From assembly GCA_963786985.1 (NCBI GenBank), contig CAWBBL010000036.1, positions 15,154 to 79,153 of the forward strand: DNA of 64,000 bases. Reading direction: 5' to 3'. The notes beneath the pieces were generated by a model, which saw only the letters and a program-made list of their open reading frames with translations, was not told the DNA's origin and did no database searches. The translations under genes and the position numbers were made by a program. This stretch comes from Desertimonas sp963786985 (lineage in GTDB: Bacteria > Actinomycetota > Acidimicrobiia > Acidimicrobiales > Ilumatobacteraceae). This document shows positions 16,489 to 25,216 of this stretch, piece by piece. Position 1 is the first letter of the stretch. Each line of letters opens with the position of its first letter.

Positions 16489-17538
16489 CTACAGCAGGGC
16501 GCGTAGCTGGTCGATCGTGGCGACCGGATCGGGGGTCACGGGCATCACCTGGAGGTGGGTGACGCCGGCCTGGCGATGGGCGGCAATGCGTTCGGCGACG
16601 TCGCCGGCCGAGCCGACGAGGTTCGTGTTGACGAGCATCTCCCGCGGGACGAGGCGGGCAGCTTCGGCCTTGTGGCCGTCGAGGTAGAGGTCCTGGATCT
16701 CCTTGGCCTCGCGCTCGTAGCCGTACCGCGCGGCCAGCTCGGTGTAGAAGTTCTGGCCGCGGGCGCCCATCCCACCGATGTACAGCGCATACGACGGACG
16801 GGCGAGGTCGAGCACGGCGTCGGCTCCCGGACCGGCGTACTCGTCGCCGATGGCGAGCATTCCGCCGGCGGAGATCTGCAGCGGGCCGAGGGCTGGATCG
16901 CGTTCGGCGAGGCCGCGGGCGAGGTCGGCGCCCCAGACGTCGGCGAACTTCGTGGGGTCGAAGAAGTAGAAGATCGGCAGCCAGCCGTCGGCGACACGTG
17001 CCGTGGCGGCGACGCTGTTGCCCTTCATGCTCGCCCAGAAGATCGGAACCTCCGACCGTACGGGGTGGTTGATGATCTTCAGCTTCTTGCCGAGACCGGT
17101 GCCCTCGCCGGCCGGCAGCGGGATGTGCACCGTCGGGCCGTCGTAGACGACCGGCTCGCGGCGCAGGACGAGGCGGCACACGTTGATGTAGTCGATGATC
17201 CGGGCCATCGGCTTGTCGTACGGGACGCCGTGGAATCCCTCGATCACCTGCGGCCCCGACGCGCCGAGACCGAGCACGAAGCGCCCGCCGGTGACGAAGT
17301 CACAACCGGCGGCGGTCTGGGCGACCGCCGCCGCCGTGCGTGAGTACACGTTGATGATCCCGGTGCCGATCTGGATCGTCGACGTCTTGGCGGCGAGGTA
17401 GCCGATCAGACTGATCGAATCGAACGAGTAGGCCTCGGCCACCCACACGAGGTCGACGCCGGCGCGCTCGAGATCCTGGGCCAGCGCCACGTCGGCGTGG
17501 AAGTCCCCCGAGTAGTTGATCGTCATCGCCAACTTCAT
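16489..17538 (-). CDS. LLM-class (luciferase-like) F420-dependent oxidoreductase
   Basis: A 349-residue TIM-barrel flavin/F420 oxidoreductase. It starts MKLAMTINYSGDF, followed by LVWVAEAYSFDSI, TIQIGTGIINVYSRT and FVLGLGASGPQVIEGFHG, all usual for the mycobacterial-type F420 LLM group. The ATG at 17538 overlaps the stop of the upstream LarE gene, so the two are co-transcribed. The frame is open far upstream, but that part is a shadow of LarE. The substrate is unknown; many relatives act on lipids or steroid and aromatic compounds. Confidence 0.9.
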   Translation of the reverse strand: MKLAMTINYSGDFHADVALAQDLERAGVDLVWVAEAYSFDSISLIGYLAAKTSTIQIGTGIINVYSRTAAAVAQTAAGCDFVTGGRFVLGLGASGPQVIEGFHGVPYDKPMARIIDYINVCRLVLRREPVVYDGPTVHIPLPAGEGTGLGKKLKIINHPVRSEVPIFWASMKGNSVAATARVADGWLPIFYFFDPTKFADVWGADLARGLAERDPALGPLQISAGGMLAIGDEYAGPGADAVLDLARPSYALYIGGMGARGQNFYTELAARYGYEREAKEIQDLYLDGHKAEAARLVPREMLVNTNLVGSAGDVAERIAAHRQAGVTHLQVMPVTPDPVATIDQLRALL

Positions 17539-18350
17539 GGCGAGCGACGGTAGTGGTGGGTGACGCTGCTCGTACTGCCGGAGCGGAAGCCCTCGAGGTC
17601 GAGCGTGACGTAGCGATAGCCGAGCGGACGGAGGGCGGCGACAATGTCGTCGCGTCGCTCGACGGCCGCGGCGAGGTCGTCGGAGTCGACCTCGATGCGC
17701 GCCGTGTCGCCGTGGTGGCGGACGCGCAGTTGGGCGAAGCCGAGGGCGCGCACGGCCGCTTCGGCGCGGTCGATCGTCGTGAGCAGTTCGACGGTGACAC
17801 CGGTACCGGTTGGCACGCGGCTCGCCAGGCACGCCGCGGCCGGCTTGTCCCACGTGCGCAGGTCGAGGCGACGCGACGCGTCCCGTACGTCCTGCTTGGT
17901 GAACCCGGCGGTGACCAGCGGGAACGCCGCCCCGGCCGCGGCGGCGGCGCGCTGGCCGGGGCGGTGATCGGAGAGGTCGTCCATGTTCACGCCGAGAACA
18001 ACGGTGGCGTCCTCTGACGCGGCGATCGGGGTGAGCACCTCCATCAGCGCCGCCTTGCAGTGGTAGCAGCGCTCGGCGTCGTTCACGCGGTAGGCAGCGC
18101 GCTCGAGCTCGTCCGTTTTCACCGGCTCCCAGCGCAACCCCCACTCGCTGCTCAGCCGTCGGCAGTCGTCGAGCTCGGCCGTGGCCAACGACGGCGACAC
18201 GGCAGTGACCGCCAAGGCGGAGCGGGCGCCGAGTGTTCGCGTGGCGACGGCGGCGAGGAATGCTGAGTCGGCTCCCCCACTGAAGGCCACGACGACTCGA
18301 CGGAGTCGCCGCAACTCGGCCTGCAGGGCGTCGAGCTTGACGTCGTTCAC
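17535..18350 (-). CDS. larE: ATP-dependent sacrificial sulfur transferase LarE
   Basis: A 271-residue PP-loop ATPase with VVAFSGGADSAFLA (PP-loop SGGxDS), the CYHCK pair and the KPAAACLASRVP segment, whose Cys matches the position of the sacrificial sulfur donor in Lactobacillus LarE. LarE adds sulfur to an adenylated pyridinium cofactor precursor of the nickel-pincer nucleotide. LarB and LarC are not in this window. The GTG at 18350 overlaps the stop of the upstream glycosyltransferase gene by 4 bp. Downstream, the LLM oxidoreductase start overlaps its stop. Confidence 0.88.
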   Translation of the reverse strand: MNDVKLDALQAELRRLRRVVVAFSGGADSAFLAAVATRTLGARSALAVTAVSPSLATAELDDCRRLSSEWGLRWEPVKTDELERAAYRVNDAERCYHCKAALMEVLTPIAASEDATVVLGVNMDDLSDHRPGQRAAAAAGAAFPLVTAGFTKQDVRDASRRLDLRTWDKPAAACLASRVPTGTGVTVELLTTIDRAEAAVRALGFAQLRVRHHGDTARIEVDSDDLAAAVERRDDIVAALRPLGYRYVTLDLEGFRSGSTSSVTHHYRRSP

Positions 18351-19597
18351 GACACGAGTGTGCCGTGTCGGCGACGTCCGAGCACCGCATCGATGGCGAC
18401 GGCGGACAGGAGCACGACTGACGGCTCGGCGGGGGCCCGGATACGGTGCGCTCCGTAGAACAGCACGGCGGTCAGCAGAACGGCGGCGCAGGGGACGACC
18501 ACCCACCACCGCGCTCCGATGCCCGCTCGCGACAGAACGCTCCAGCCGGCGACGGCGGCAATGGCCAGCCCCCACCAGGCGGCGATCCCGGCCCAGACGG
18601 CCCAGCGGGCCTTCTCCTCGCCGACGTCGAGGGTGACGAGCGAGCCGAGGCCGTACACGTCGAGAAGACGGCCGGCCCGGGCAGCAACCACGACGGGAAC
18701 GCGGCCGGGATGCTCCGCCACGTAGTCGAACGCCGCGTCCCGACGCTGCTGGGAACGCTCCGACGCGTCGGGACCGGCCTCCAGCGGCCCCAGGCAGCGC
18801 AGGTCCCAACCGCCGACGTCGTCGTAGTAGGAGATGTCGCAGTTGGCCCCGAGCAGCGTGTTGCCGTCGTTCGTGCTCAGCAGCACCGGCTCGTCGAACC
18901 GTGACAGGTTGTAGACGCTCCACGGCACGAGGGTCGCGACGCCGACGGAGACGATCGCCACGGTCGGCCAGATCGACAACCGACGGCGACGGCAACTCAG
19001 CAACGACACGATGGCGAAGCCGGGGATCAGCAGGGCGATCTCGCTGCGCGTCAAGGCACCGAGGCCGGTGAGCAGGCCGAGCAGTGCTCCTGATCGGACA
19101 GTCGGGTTGGCGTGGTGGCCGACGGCGACGAACAGTGCCAGGGCGACGAGGAGGATCGCCAGGGGCTCCGACATCACCAGCGAGTCGTTGATCCACAGGT
19201 TCGGATAGACGGCGGCGATCGCCGCGGCGATCAGGCCGGTTCGTTCGGCGGCAGCGACCCCCATCGGGCCGGCGAGCCGGCGCCCGGTGAGGCCGATGAC
19301 CAGCACGGTCGTGATCCCGAGCAACGTCATCGCCAGGCGCTGCAGGAACACGGAGTCGCCGGCACCGATGCTCCACGGCGTGAGGTACAGCGACGTCAGC
19401 ATCCCGTGCTCGGCGCCGGGCTGACCGGTCAGCGCGTCCTCGAACCACTGGCCCTCGGAGTTCAGGCCGGCTTGGATCGAGAAGTAGATCGAATCGTTGA
19501 GCAGCAACGGTTGGTCGGCCTTGGCGACGATCAAGTACCCGACCCGCCAGGCGGCTCCGAGGGCGGTGATCAGCAGCAAACGCCCGCGGAAACCCAC
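18347..19597 (-). CDS. GT-C type membrane glycosyltransferase (GT39/ArnT-like)
   Basis: A 416-residue integral membrane protein with about ten hydrophobic segments. An acidic residue follows the first membrane segment in the QPLLLNDSIYFSIQA loop, which is the catalytic-loop position of GT-C transferases using polyprenyl-phosphate sugars. The segments YLTPWSIGAGDSVFLQRLAMTLLGITTV and NLWINDSLVMSEPLAILLVAL match the dolichyl/ArnT-like group. It probably glycosylates a lipid or protein outside the membrane. It is the first gene of an overlapping trio with larE and an LLM oxidoreductase. Confidence 0.85.
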   Translation of the reverse strand: MGFRGRLLLITALGAAWRVGYLIVAKADQPLLLNDSIYFSIQAGLNSEGQWFEDALTGQPGAEHGMLTSLYLTPWSIGAGDSVFLQRLAMTLLGITTVLVIGLTGRRLAGPMGVAAAERTGLIAAAIAAVYPNLWINDSLVMSEPLAILLVALALFVAVGHHANPTVRSGALLGLLTGLGALTRSEIALLIPGFAIVSLLSCRRRRLSIWPTVAIVSVGVATLVPWSVYNLSRFDEPVLLSTNDGNTLLGANCDISYYDDVGGWDLRCLGPLEAGPDASERSQQRRDAAFDYVAEHPGRVPVVVAARAGRLLDVYGLGSLVTLDVGEEKARWAVWAGIAAWWGLAIAAVAGWSVLSRAGIGARWWVVVPCAAVLLTAVLFYGAHRIRAPAEPSVVLLSAVAIDAVLGRRRHGTLVS

Positions 19598-19618
19598 GGC
19601 CGGCCAACGTACCTGTGG

Positions 19619-19999
19619 TCAGTTGACCTGCCTGGTCCGACCCTCCCAGTACGGGGCGCGCAAGTCCTTCTTGAGGATCTTGCCGCTCGGGTTGCGCGGC
19701 AGGGCGTCAATGAAGTCGACGCTCGTCGGGCACTTGTAGGTCGCCAACCGTCGGCGGGCAAAGGCGATGATGGCGTCGGCGTCGGCGTCGGCGTCCGGCT
19801 GGAGCACGACGACGGCCTTGGGCGATTCGCCCCACTTGTCGCTCGGGACACCGATCACGGCGACGTCGGCAATTGCCGGGTGGCTCATCAGCACGTTCTC
19901 CACCTCGGCGGGATAGATGTTCTCGCCCCCGGACACGATCATGTCCTTGACCCGGTCGTGGATGTAGAGGTAGCCGTCGGCATCGAGGTAGACGGGCCG
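19619..19999 (-). pseudogene. Acyl-CoA synthetase remnant, C-terminal domain only
   Basis: About 127 codons matching the C-terminal lid domain of AMP-forming CoA ligases: DGYLYIHDRVKDMIVSGGENIYPAEVENVL, then IGVPSDKWGESP and the catalytic Lys in NPSGKILKKDL. The N-terminal 380-400 residues, including the P-loop, are missing. At about 19996-20000 the sequence switches, out of frame, to part of an unrelated AAA ATPase gene. This looks like the product of a deletion or rearrangement. It precedes the glycosyltransferase gene by 22 bp. Confidence 0.8.
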
Positions 20000-20208
20000 A
20001 GAGCACGGGGCGTCCCCAGGGCGTCACAGCGTCCGAACGCCACCCGCACACCGGGGTCGACACGGTCGGCGAAGTGCTCGACCAAGGCCGTCTTGCCGAT
20101 CCCCGCCTCGCCACCGACAAACACCACGCGGCCGTGCCGGGCCGCCGCCGCATGCAACGCCCCGCCGAGCCGGTCGAGCTGGGCGTCGCGCTCGAGGACT
20201 TCGACCAC
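19996..20208 (-). pseudogene. AAA ATPase/LuxR-type regulator remnant, N-terminal fragment
   Basis: About 70 codons matching the start of large actinobacterial AAA-ATPase regulators (LuxR/BTAD type): EVLERDAQLDRLGGAL, then VVFVGGEAGIGKTALVEHFAD with a Walker A, and FGRCDALGTPRALGP. The gene stops abruptly where the CoA-ligase remnant begins in another frame. The likely original start is the GTG at 20208. The rest of the ATPase, and any HTH domain, is absent from the window. Confidence 0.75.
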
Positions 20209-20261
20209 CGGCTCGGTTGTAACACCAACACCGACGTCGCGGGACCGAATTGCGGCGACGG

Positions 20262-21359
20262 CTACTTCGGCAGGCCGAGGACGCGCTCGGCGACGATGTT
20301 GCGCTGCACCTCCTCGGTACCGCCACCGATCGTCAACGCTCGGGAGAACAGGAATCCGGTGTGCCACTCGGCACGGTCGAGGGCGTTGTGGCCGTCGCCG
20401 GTGAGCATCGCCGCCGCGCCGACGAGGTCACGGGCCAGGGCCATGACGTGCTGGCCATGGCGATCACCGAGGAGTTTGCGGATGCTCGCCTCCGGCCCCG
20501 GTGGCTCACCCGCCAGGCGTGCCGCGGCGGTGCGCCGGCGGATCAGCTCGAGCACCGTGTGTTCGATGTACAAGGCCGCGGCGCGCTGGCGCATCGTCGC
20601 GTCGCTGATCGGCCCGGCGGCCCGAGCCGCGTCGAGAACATCGATCGCCGTGGGGCCGCGTCCCCACAGCACTCCTCCGGTGGACAGCGAGATGCGCTCG
20701 TTGCCGAGGGTCAGCTTGGCGAGCCGCCACCCGTCGTTGAGCTCACCGACGAGGCAATCGGCCGGCAGCCGGACGTCGGTGAGGAACACCTCGTTGAACG
20801 ACCAGTTGCCAGTCATGTCGACGACCGGGCGGATCTCGACACCGGGCAGCGCCATCGGGCAGATGAAGTAGCTGATGCCGCGGTGCGCTTCGGTGTTCCG
20901 ATCGGTGCGCGCGAGCAGGATGCCGAAGGCCGACTGATGGGCGCCACTTGTCCAGATCTTCTGGCCGTTGACGACGAACTCGTCGCCATCGCGTTCCGCC
21001 CGGGTGGTCAGCCCGGCGAGATCGCTGCCGGCGCCGGGCTCGGAGAACAGCTGACACCAGATCTCCTCGCCGCTGAGCAGGGGCGGGAGGTAGCGCTGTC
21101 GCTGGCCGTCGGTCCCCGCGTGGACGATCGTCGGACCGGCCCAGCCGATACCGATCTGGTTGTCCGGACGGTGGATCCCGGCGGCGGCGAGCTCCTCGTC
21201 GATGATCAGCTGGTGACCGGGGTCGGCGCCGAGTCCCCACGGCGGAGGCCAGTGCGGGGCGACGTAGCCGGCGTCGGCGAGCTGGCGCGCCGTTGGTTTG
21301 GGGTGGGATGCGATCCACTCCCGGACCGCGTCTCGTCGGGCGTCGACTGGCTCGGTCAT
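20262..21359 (-). CDS. Acyl-CoA dehydrogenase
   Basis: A 365-residue FAD enzyme that oxidises acyl-CoA to 2-enoyl-CoA. FAD and substrate contacts are seen as WCQLFSEPGAGSDLAGL and VNGQKIWTSGAHQS, with the C-terminal GGGTEEVQRNIVAERVLGLPK typical of the family. The ATG at 21359 follows 40 bp of divergent spacer from the LLM oxidoreductase. The open frame extends upstream to 21770 only as a shadow. The neighbouring CoA-ligase genes and SDR suggest breakdown of fatty, steroid-side-chain or terpenoid acids. Confidence 0.93.
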   Translation of the reverse strand: MTEPVDARRDAVREWIASHPKPTARQLADAGYVAPHWPPPWGLGADPGHQLIIDEELAAAGIHRPDNQIGIGWAGPTIVHAGTDGQRQRYLPPLLSGEEIWCQLFSEPGAGSDLAGLTTRAERDGDEFVVNGQKIWTSGAHQSAFGILLARTDRNTEAHRGISYFICPMALPGVEIRPVVDMTGNWSFNEVFLTDVRLPADCLVGELNDGWRLAKLTLGNERISLSTGGVLWGRGPTAIDVLDAARAAGPISDATMRQRAAALYIEHTVLELIRRRTAAARLAGEPPGPEASIRKLLGDRHGQHVMALARDLVGAAAMLTGDGHNALDRAEWHTGFLFSRALTIGGGTEEVQRNIVAERVLGLPK

Positions 21360-21399
21360 TCGCTGGCGACGGTAGTCACCCGTCACTACGGTTGCTCCA

Positions 21400-22179
21400 A
21401 TGCGCTTCGGCTTCGTCGTGCCGTGGGCGGACGCCGATGCGATCGGCGACCTCGCTGCCACCGCCGAGGCGAGTGGCTGGGACGGGCTGTTCGTCTGGGA
21501 GCCGGTGTGGGGCGTCGATGCGTGGATCTGCCTCGCCTTGGCTGCGACGCGGACATCGACGATTCGCCTCGGCACGATGCTCACACCGCCGTCGCGGCGT
21601 CGGCCGTGGGAGCTGGCCAGCCAGGTGGCGACCGTCGACCGGCTCTCCAGCGGGCGGGTGACGCTGTCGGTCGGCCTCGGAGCGATCGACAGTGGCTTCG
21701 CCGCGTTCGGCGAGGAGACCGATCGGCGGGTGCGCGCCGAGCTGCTCGACGAATGCCTCGACATCGTCACCGGGTTGTGGGCCGGGCAACCGTTCAGCTA
21801 CACCGGCACGCACTACCGGGTCGCGCCGACCGAGTTCCCGACGATCGGCGAAACGGTCCAACAACCGCGAGTGCCGATCTGGTGCGTCGGCATGCTCGGA
21901 CGCCAGAAGTCGATGGCCAGGGCGTTGCGCTGGGACGGCCTGCTCCCGCAGCAGGCCGGGGGCAAGCACCCCTCGCTGGCCGAAATCGGTGCGATCCGTG
22001 AGTCGCTCGGCGATCGCGACTACGACATCGTCATCGAGGGCGAGGGCAACCAGCACTCGCCGGCGGCCTGGGCGGCGGCCGGGGCGACGTGGTGGATCGA
22101 GTCGATGTGGGGCGCCGTCAACGAGATCGACGCCGCCTTGGCCGCCAACGACCGCCTCCTCCAAGGCCCTCCAGCCTGA
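21400..22179 (+). CDS. LLM-class flavin/F420-dependent oxidoreductase
   Basis: A 259-residue luciferase-like TIM barrel starting MRFGFVVPWADADAIGDLA. Family motifs are TIRLGTMLTPPSRRRPWELA, SVGLGAIDSGFAAFGEE and the late IVIEGEGNQHSP. It is shorter than the mycobacterial F420 types at 16489 and 48359. Divergent from the acyl-CoA dehydrogenase and followed by a dispersed repeat. Substrate unknown. Confidence 0.88.
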   Translation: MRFGFVVPWADADAIGDLAATAEASGWDGLFVWEPVWGVDAWICLALAATRTSTIRLGTMLTPPSRRRPWELASQVATVDRLSSGRVTLSVGLGAIDSGFAAFGEETDRRVRAELLDECLDIVTGLWAGQPFSYTGTHYRVAPTEFPTIGETVQQPRVPIWCVGMLGRQKSMARALRWDGLLPQQAGGKHPSLAEIGAIRESLGDRDYDIVIEGEGNQHSPAAWAAAGATWWIESMWGAVNEIDAALAANDRLLQGPPA

Positions 22180-22259
22180 CCGTTCTGGGCGGCCTCCGGT
22201 CCAATTGCGATCTGGGCGGCCAACGGTCCGGAATCGGCACGGTCGGCCGCCCAGAACGG
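22180..22259. repeat. Dispersed intergenic repeat, copy 2 (TCTGGGCGGCC family)
   Basis: A unit CGTTCTGGGCGGCCTCCGG (22181-22199), a second direct unit ATCTGGGCGGCCAACGGTCC (22210-22229) and an inverted copy. CCGTTCTGGGCGGCC (22180-22194) pairs exactly with 22245-22259. The order and spacing match copy 1 at 5131-5208. It fills the gap between two plus-strand genes. Confidence 0.85.
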
Positions 22260-22279
22260 GCAGGCGCAGACTGGCGACG

Positions 22280-23918
22280 ATGCGCGGGGGGTGGAACTAT
22301 GCCGAGGTCTGGGAGGCCGTCGCTCGACGGCTGCCCGATGCCCCGGCGCAGCGCCACGCCGGGTCGCTGTGGACCTGGCGCGAGTTCGACGAACGGGCTG
22401 ACGCCATCGCCGCGCACCTCCTCGAGCGGGGCGTCGTCGAGCAGGACAAGGTCGCCCAATACCTGTACAACGCTCCCGAGTACCTCGAGTCGGTGTTCGC
22501 CGCGTTCAAGGCCGGCCTCGCCGTGGTCAACACCAACTATCGCTACACGCCCGACGAGCTCACCTACCTCTGGGACAACGCCGACGTCGTCGCGGTCGTC
22601 TTCCACGGCGCGTTCGCCGACCAGTGCGCGACAGTCCGCGGTCGATTGCCGCGCATCCACACGTGGCTGTGGGTCGACGACGGCTCGGGGCCCTGCCCGG
22701 CATGGGCCACGCCGTACGCAGCGGTGACGTCACCCTGGCCGGGACGGACGATGGCCCCATGGGGCCGTCACGGCGATCACCTCCTGCTCCTCTACACCGG
22801 CGGGACGACAGGCATGCCCAAAGGAGTGATGTGGCGCCAGGACGACCTGTTCCGGGCCCTCGACCAACTCACCCGCCGCCGGCTCCCGCTGCCCGCCGAC
22901 GCCAACGGGCTGGCCGCCCAACTCGATCGGCCGGGCCCGTCGAACCTGCCTGCTGCTCCCCTGATGCACGGGACCGGACTCGTCAACGCGTTGACGACCT
23001 TGTCCGGCGGCGGATCAATCGTCACCCTGGCCGGCCGCCATTTCGATCCCGATCGAACTCCTCGACACGGTGGAGCGCGAAGGAGTGAAGTCGATGACGA
23101 TCGTCGGCGACGCCTTCGGCCGGCCGATCCTGCGGGCCCTCGATGCCGACCCGTCGCGATGGGACATCTCGTCGCTGCGCGTCATCGTGTCGTCCGGCGT
23201 GATGTGGTCGAAGGAGACCAAGGATGGCCTGCTCCGCCACAATGACCGACTGATCCTCGTCGACACGTTGGGGTCCTCGGAAGCGATGGGGATGGCCACC
23301 AGCGCGACGACCGCCGACGACACCTTGGCCGCGGCGACGTTCCGGCTCTCCACCACGTCGCGGGTGATCACCGACGAGGGTGTCGACGTCGTGCCCGGCT
23401 CTGGAGATCTCGGCCTCGTGGCGATGACCGGGCCGATGCCGCTCGGCTACTACAAGGACCCGGACAAGTCGGCGGCGACGTTCCGCACGATCGACGGTGT
23501 GCGCTACACGATTCCCGGCGACTGGGCGACGGTCGCTGCCGATGGGACGGTTCGCCTGCTCGGTCGGGGCAGCCAGTGCATCAACACCGGAGGCGAGAAG
23601 GTCTATCCCGAGGAGGTCGAGGAGGTGCTCAAGCTGCACCCGACGGTCGCCGATGCCGCCGTCGTCGGAGTCCCCGACGAGCGCTTCGGCGAGGCGATTC
23701 GGGCGCTTGTCGAACCGTTCGGCAGCGCCGAGATCGATGAGGCCGACCTGATCGCCCACGTCAAGGCGCGGCTCGCCGCCTACAAAGCGCCCAAGCGGGT
23801 GATCCGCGTCTCGTCCGTCAACCGCGCCGCCAACGGCAAGCTCGACTACAAGGCCCTCCGGGAGGCGGCGCTACGGTCACCCGATCCGATGACGAAAGGT
23901 TCTCCCACTCATGACTGA
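22280..23918 (+). pseudogene. Acyl-CoA synthetase (FadD-like) with one frameshift
   Basis: An AMP-forming CoA ligase of about 545 residues if one base near 23048-23050 is dropped. The first frame (22280 to about 23050) holds the N-terminal domain and P-loop LLLYTGGTTGMPKGVMW. The second (to 23918) holds VGDAFGRPILRAL, LGRGSQCINTGGEKVYPEEVEE and the catalytic Lys in ANGKLDYKALRE. At the break, FDP in one frame should continue as IELLDTVEREGV in the other. It resembles the FadD19/FACL-type ligases of steroid and fatty acid metabolism. It overlaps the SDR gene by 8 bp. The break may be a sequencing error. Confidence 0.82.
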
Positions 23919-24804
23919 GCTTGGTTTCGACGGCCAGGTGGCGATCATCACCGGCGCCGGAGGTGGCCTCGGCAAGCAGCACGCCATCCTCCTCGCCGCG
24001 CGCGGCGCACTCGTCGTCGTCAACGACCTGGGTGGCGCGGTCGACGGTACCGGAGCCGACGTCGGCGCCGCCCAACTCGTCGTCGACGAAATCACAGCGG
24101 CGGGCGGCGAGGCGGTCGCTGACGCCAACTCGGTGGCGACCCCGGAGGGCGGAGCAGCGATCGTCCAGACGGCGATCGACGCCTTCGGTCGTGTCGACAT
24201 CGTCGTCAACAACGCCGGAATCCTGCGCGACAAGTCGTTCAGCAACATGACCAGCGAGCTCTTCGACCCGGTCATCGACGTCCACCTCCGCGGGGCGTTC
24301 CACGTCACCCAGCCGGCATGGAAGCACATGCGCGAGCGCAGCTACGGCCGGATCATCTCGACGTCGTCGTCGTCTGGCCTGTTCGGCAACTTCGGACAGG
24401 CCAACTACGGGGCGGCCAAGATGGGTCTCGTCGGATTCACCCGGGTGCTCTCGGTGGAAGGCGCCAAGTACGGCATCACGGCCAACGCCATCGCCCCCTT
24501 CGCCCTCACGCGGATGACCGAGTCGCTGCTCGGCCCGCTCGGCGAGAAGGTCGCCCCCGAACTCGTCTCGCCGCTCGTCGCCTATCTCGCCCACGAGTCG
24601 TGCACGGCGACGGGACGGGTCTTCTCGATTGGCGGCGGGCGGGTCGCCGAAGTGTTCATCGGCGAAGCACAAGGGTTCCAGTCCGCCGACCTGACGCCCG
24701 AACTCGTCGCCGAGAACTGGGCCGCGATCACCGATCGTGACGGCTACGTCGTGCCGTCGAACTCCGGCGACGAGACCGCGCTATACGCGTCAGCGCTGTC
24801 CTGA
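23911..24804 (+). CDS. SDR-family oxidoreductase (hydroxyacyl-CoA dehydrogenase-like)
   Basis: A 297-residue short-chain dehydrogenase. The cofactor motif GAGGGLG, the VNDLGG loop, the NNAG motif and the catalytic Tyr/Lys in QANYGAAKMGLVGF are all present. The VNDLGGAVDGTG insertion and NAIAPFALTRMTE are typical of the multifunctional-enzyme type 2 (3-hydroxyacyl-CoA dehydrogenase) group. It overlaps the CoA-ligase gene, so both were probably one fatty/steroid acid degradation operon. Full length and intact. Confidence 0.92.
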   Translation: MTELGFDGQVAIITGAGGGLGKQHAILLAARGALVVVNDLGGAVDGTGADVGAAQLVVDEITAAGGEAVADANSVATPEGGAAIVQTAIDAFGRVDIVVNNAGILRDKSFSNMTSELFDPVIDVHLRGAFHVTQPAWKHMRERSYGRIISTSSSSGLFGNFGQANYGAAKMGLVGFTRVLSVEGAKYGITANAIAPFALTRMTESLLGPLGEKVAPELVSPLVAYLAHESCTATGRVFSIGGGRVAEVFIGEAQGFQSADLTPELVAENWAAITDRDGYVVPSNSGDETALYASALS

Positions 24805-24842
24805 TCTGTCAAGCTCGCGTTCAGCCGCGAGGAGGGTGACAG

Positions 24843-25100
24843 ATGCACGAGCAGGCTGAGAACGGCGGCCCGGACGTCAAGATCAGCGAGCAGGGCAGCA
24901 TGGCTCGGTGGATCATCATCGGAATCGCGGCGATCTGCGCGGTTGTGTTCGTCCTGCAGAACAGCGAGAAGGTCACGATCCACTTCTTGTTCATCGAGGT
25001 CAGTGCTCGCGTGTGGGTCGGTTTCGTGATCTGCCTCGCCCTCGGTGCCCTGCTCGGTGCGCTGATCGGGCGATGGTGGCGCCGCCGCCAGCTGCAGTGA
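24843..25100 (+). CDS. LapA-family (DUF1049) small membrane protein
   Basis: An 85-residue protein with two membrane helices (WIIIGIAAICAVVFVLQN and VWVGFVICLALGALLGALIG) separated by VTIHFLFIEVSA, the usual LapA/DUF1049 layout. It ends in a basic cytosolic tail, RWWRRRQ. A strong ribosome site (GGAGGGTGACAG) precedes the ATG. LapA proteins take part in envelope or lipopolysaccharide assembly in Proteobacteria. The role in actinobacteria is unknown. Confidence 0.85.
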   Translation: MHEQAENGGPDVKISEQGSMARWIIIGIAAICAVVFVLQNSEKVTIHFLFIEVSARVWVGFVICLALGALLGALIGRWWRRRQLQ

Positions 25101-25122
25101 CGACAACGCCGTCTCAGGCGGA

Positions 25123-25151
25123 TTGAGATTCGCTGGGAAGCTGTGTTAGAC
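25123..25151 (+). promoter_or_regulatory. Weak candidate promoter for the ABC importer operon
   Basis: TTGAGA (25123-25128) and TTAGAC (25146-25151) are 17 nt apart, 66 bp before the binding-protein start. The -10 match is poor. It is listed only because the operon must start transcription in this gap and nothing better is visible. Confidence 0.25.
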
Positions 25152-25216
25152 CCTGGGGCCGACGTGCGGTGATCGCCGTTTGACGCGAGGTGCCGCCCGG
25201 ACAACAAGGGGGACCG

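Noticed and set aside
18351..19607. Longer LarE of 690 residues
   Set aside because: The upstream open frame is an Arg-rich shadow of the glycosyltransferase gene. The LarE domain starts at the GTG at 18350.
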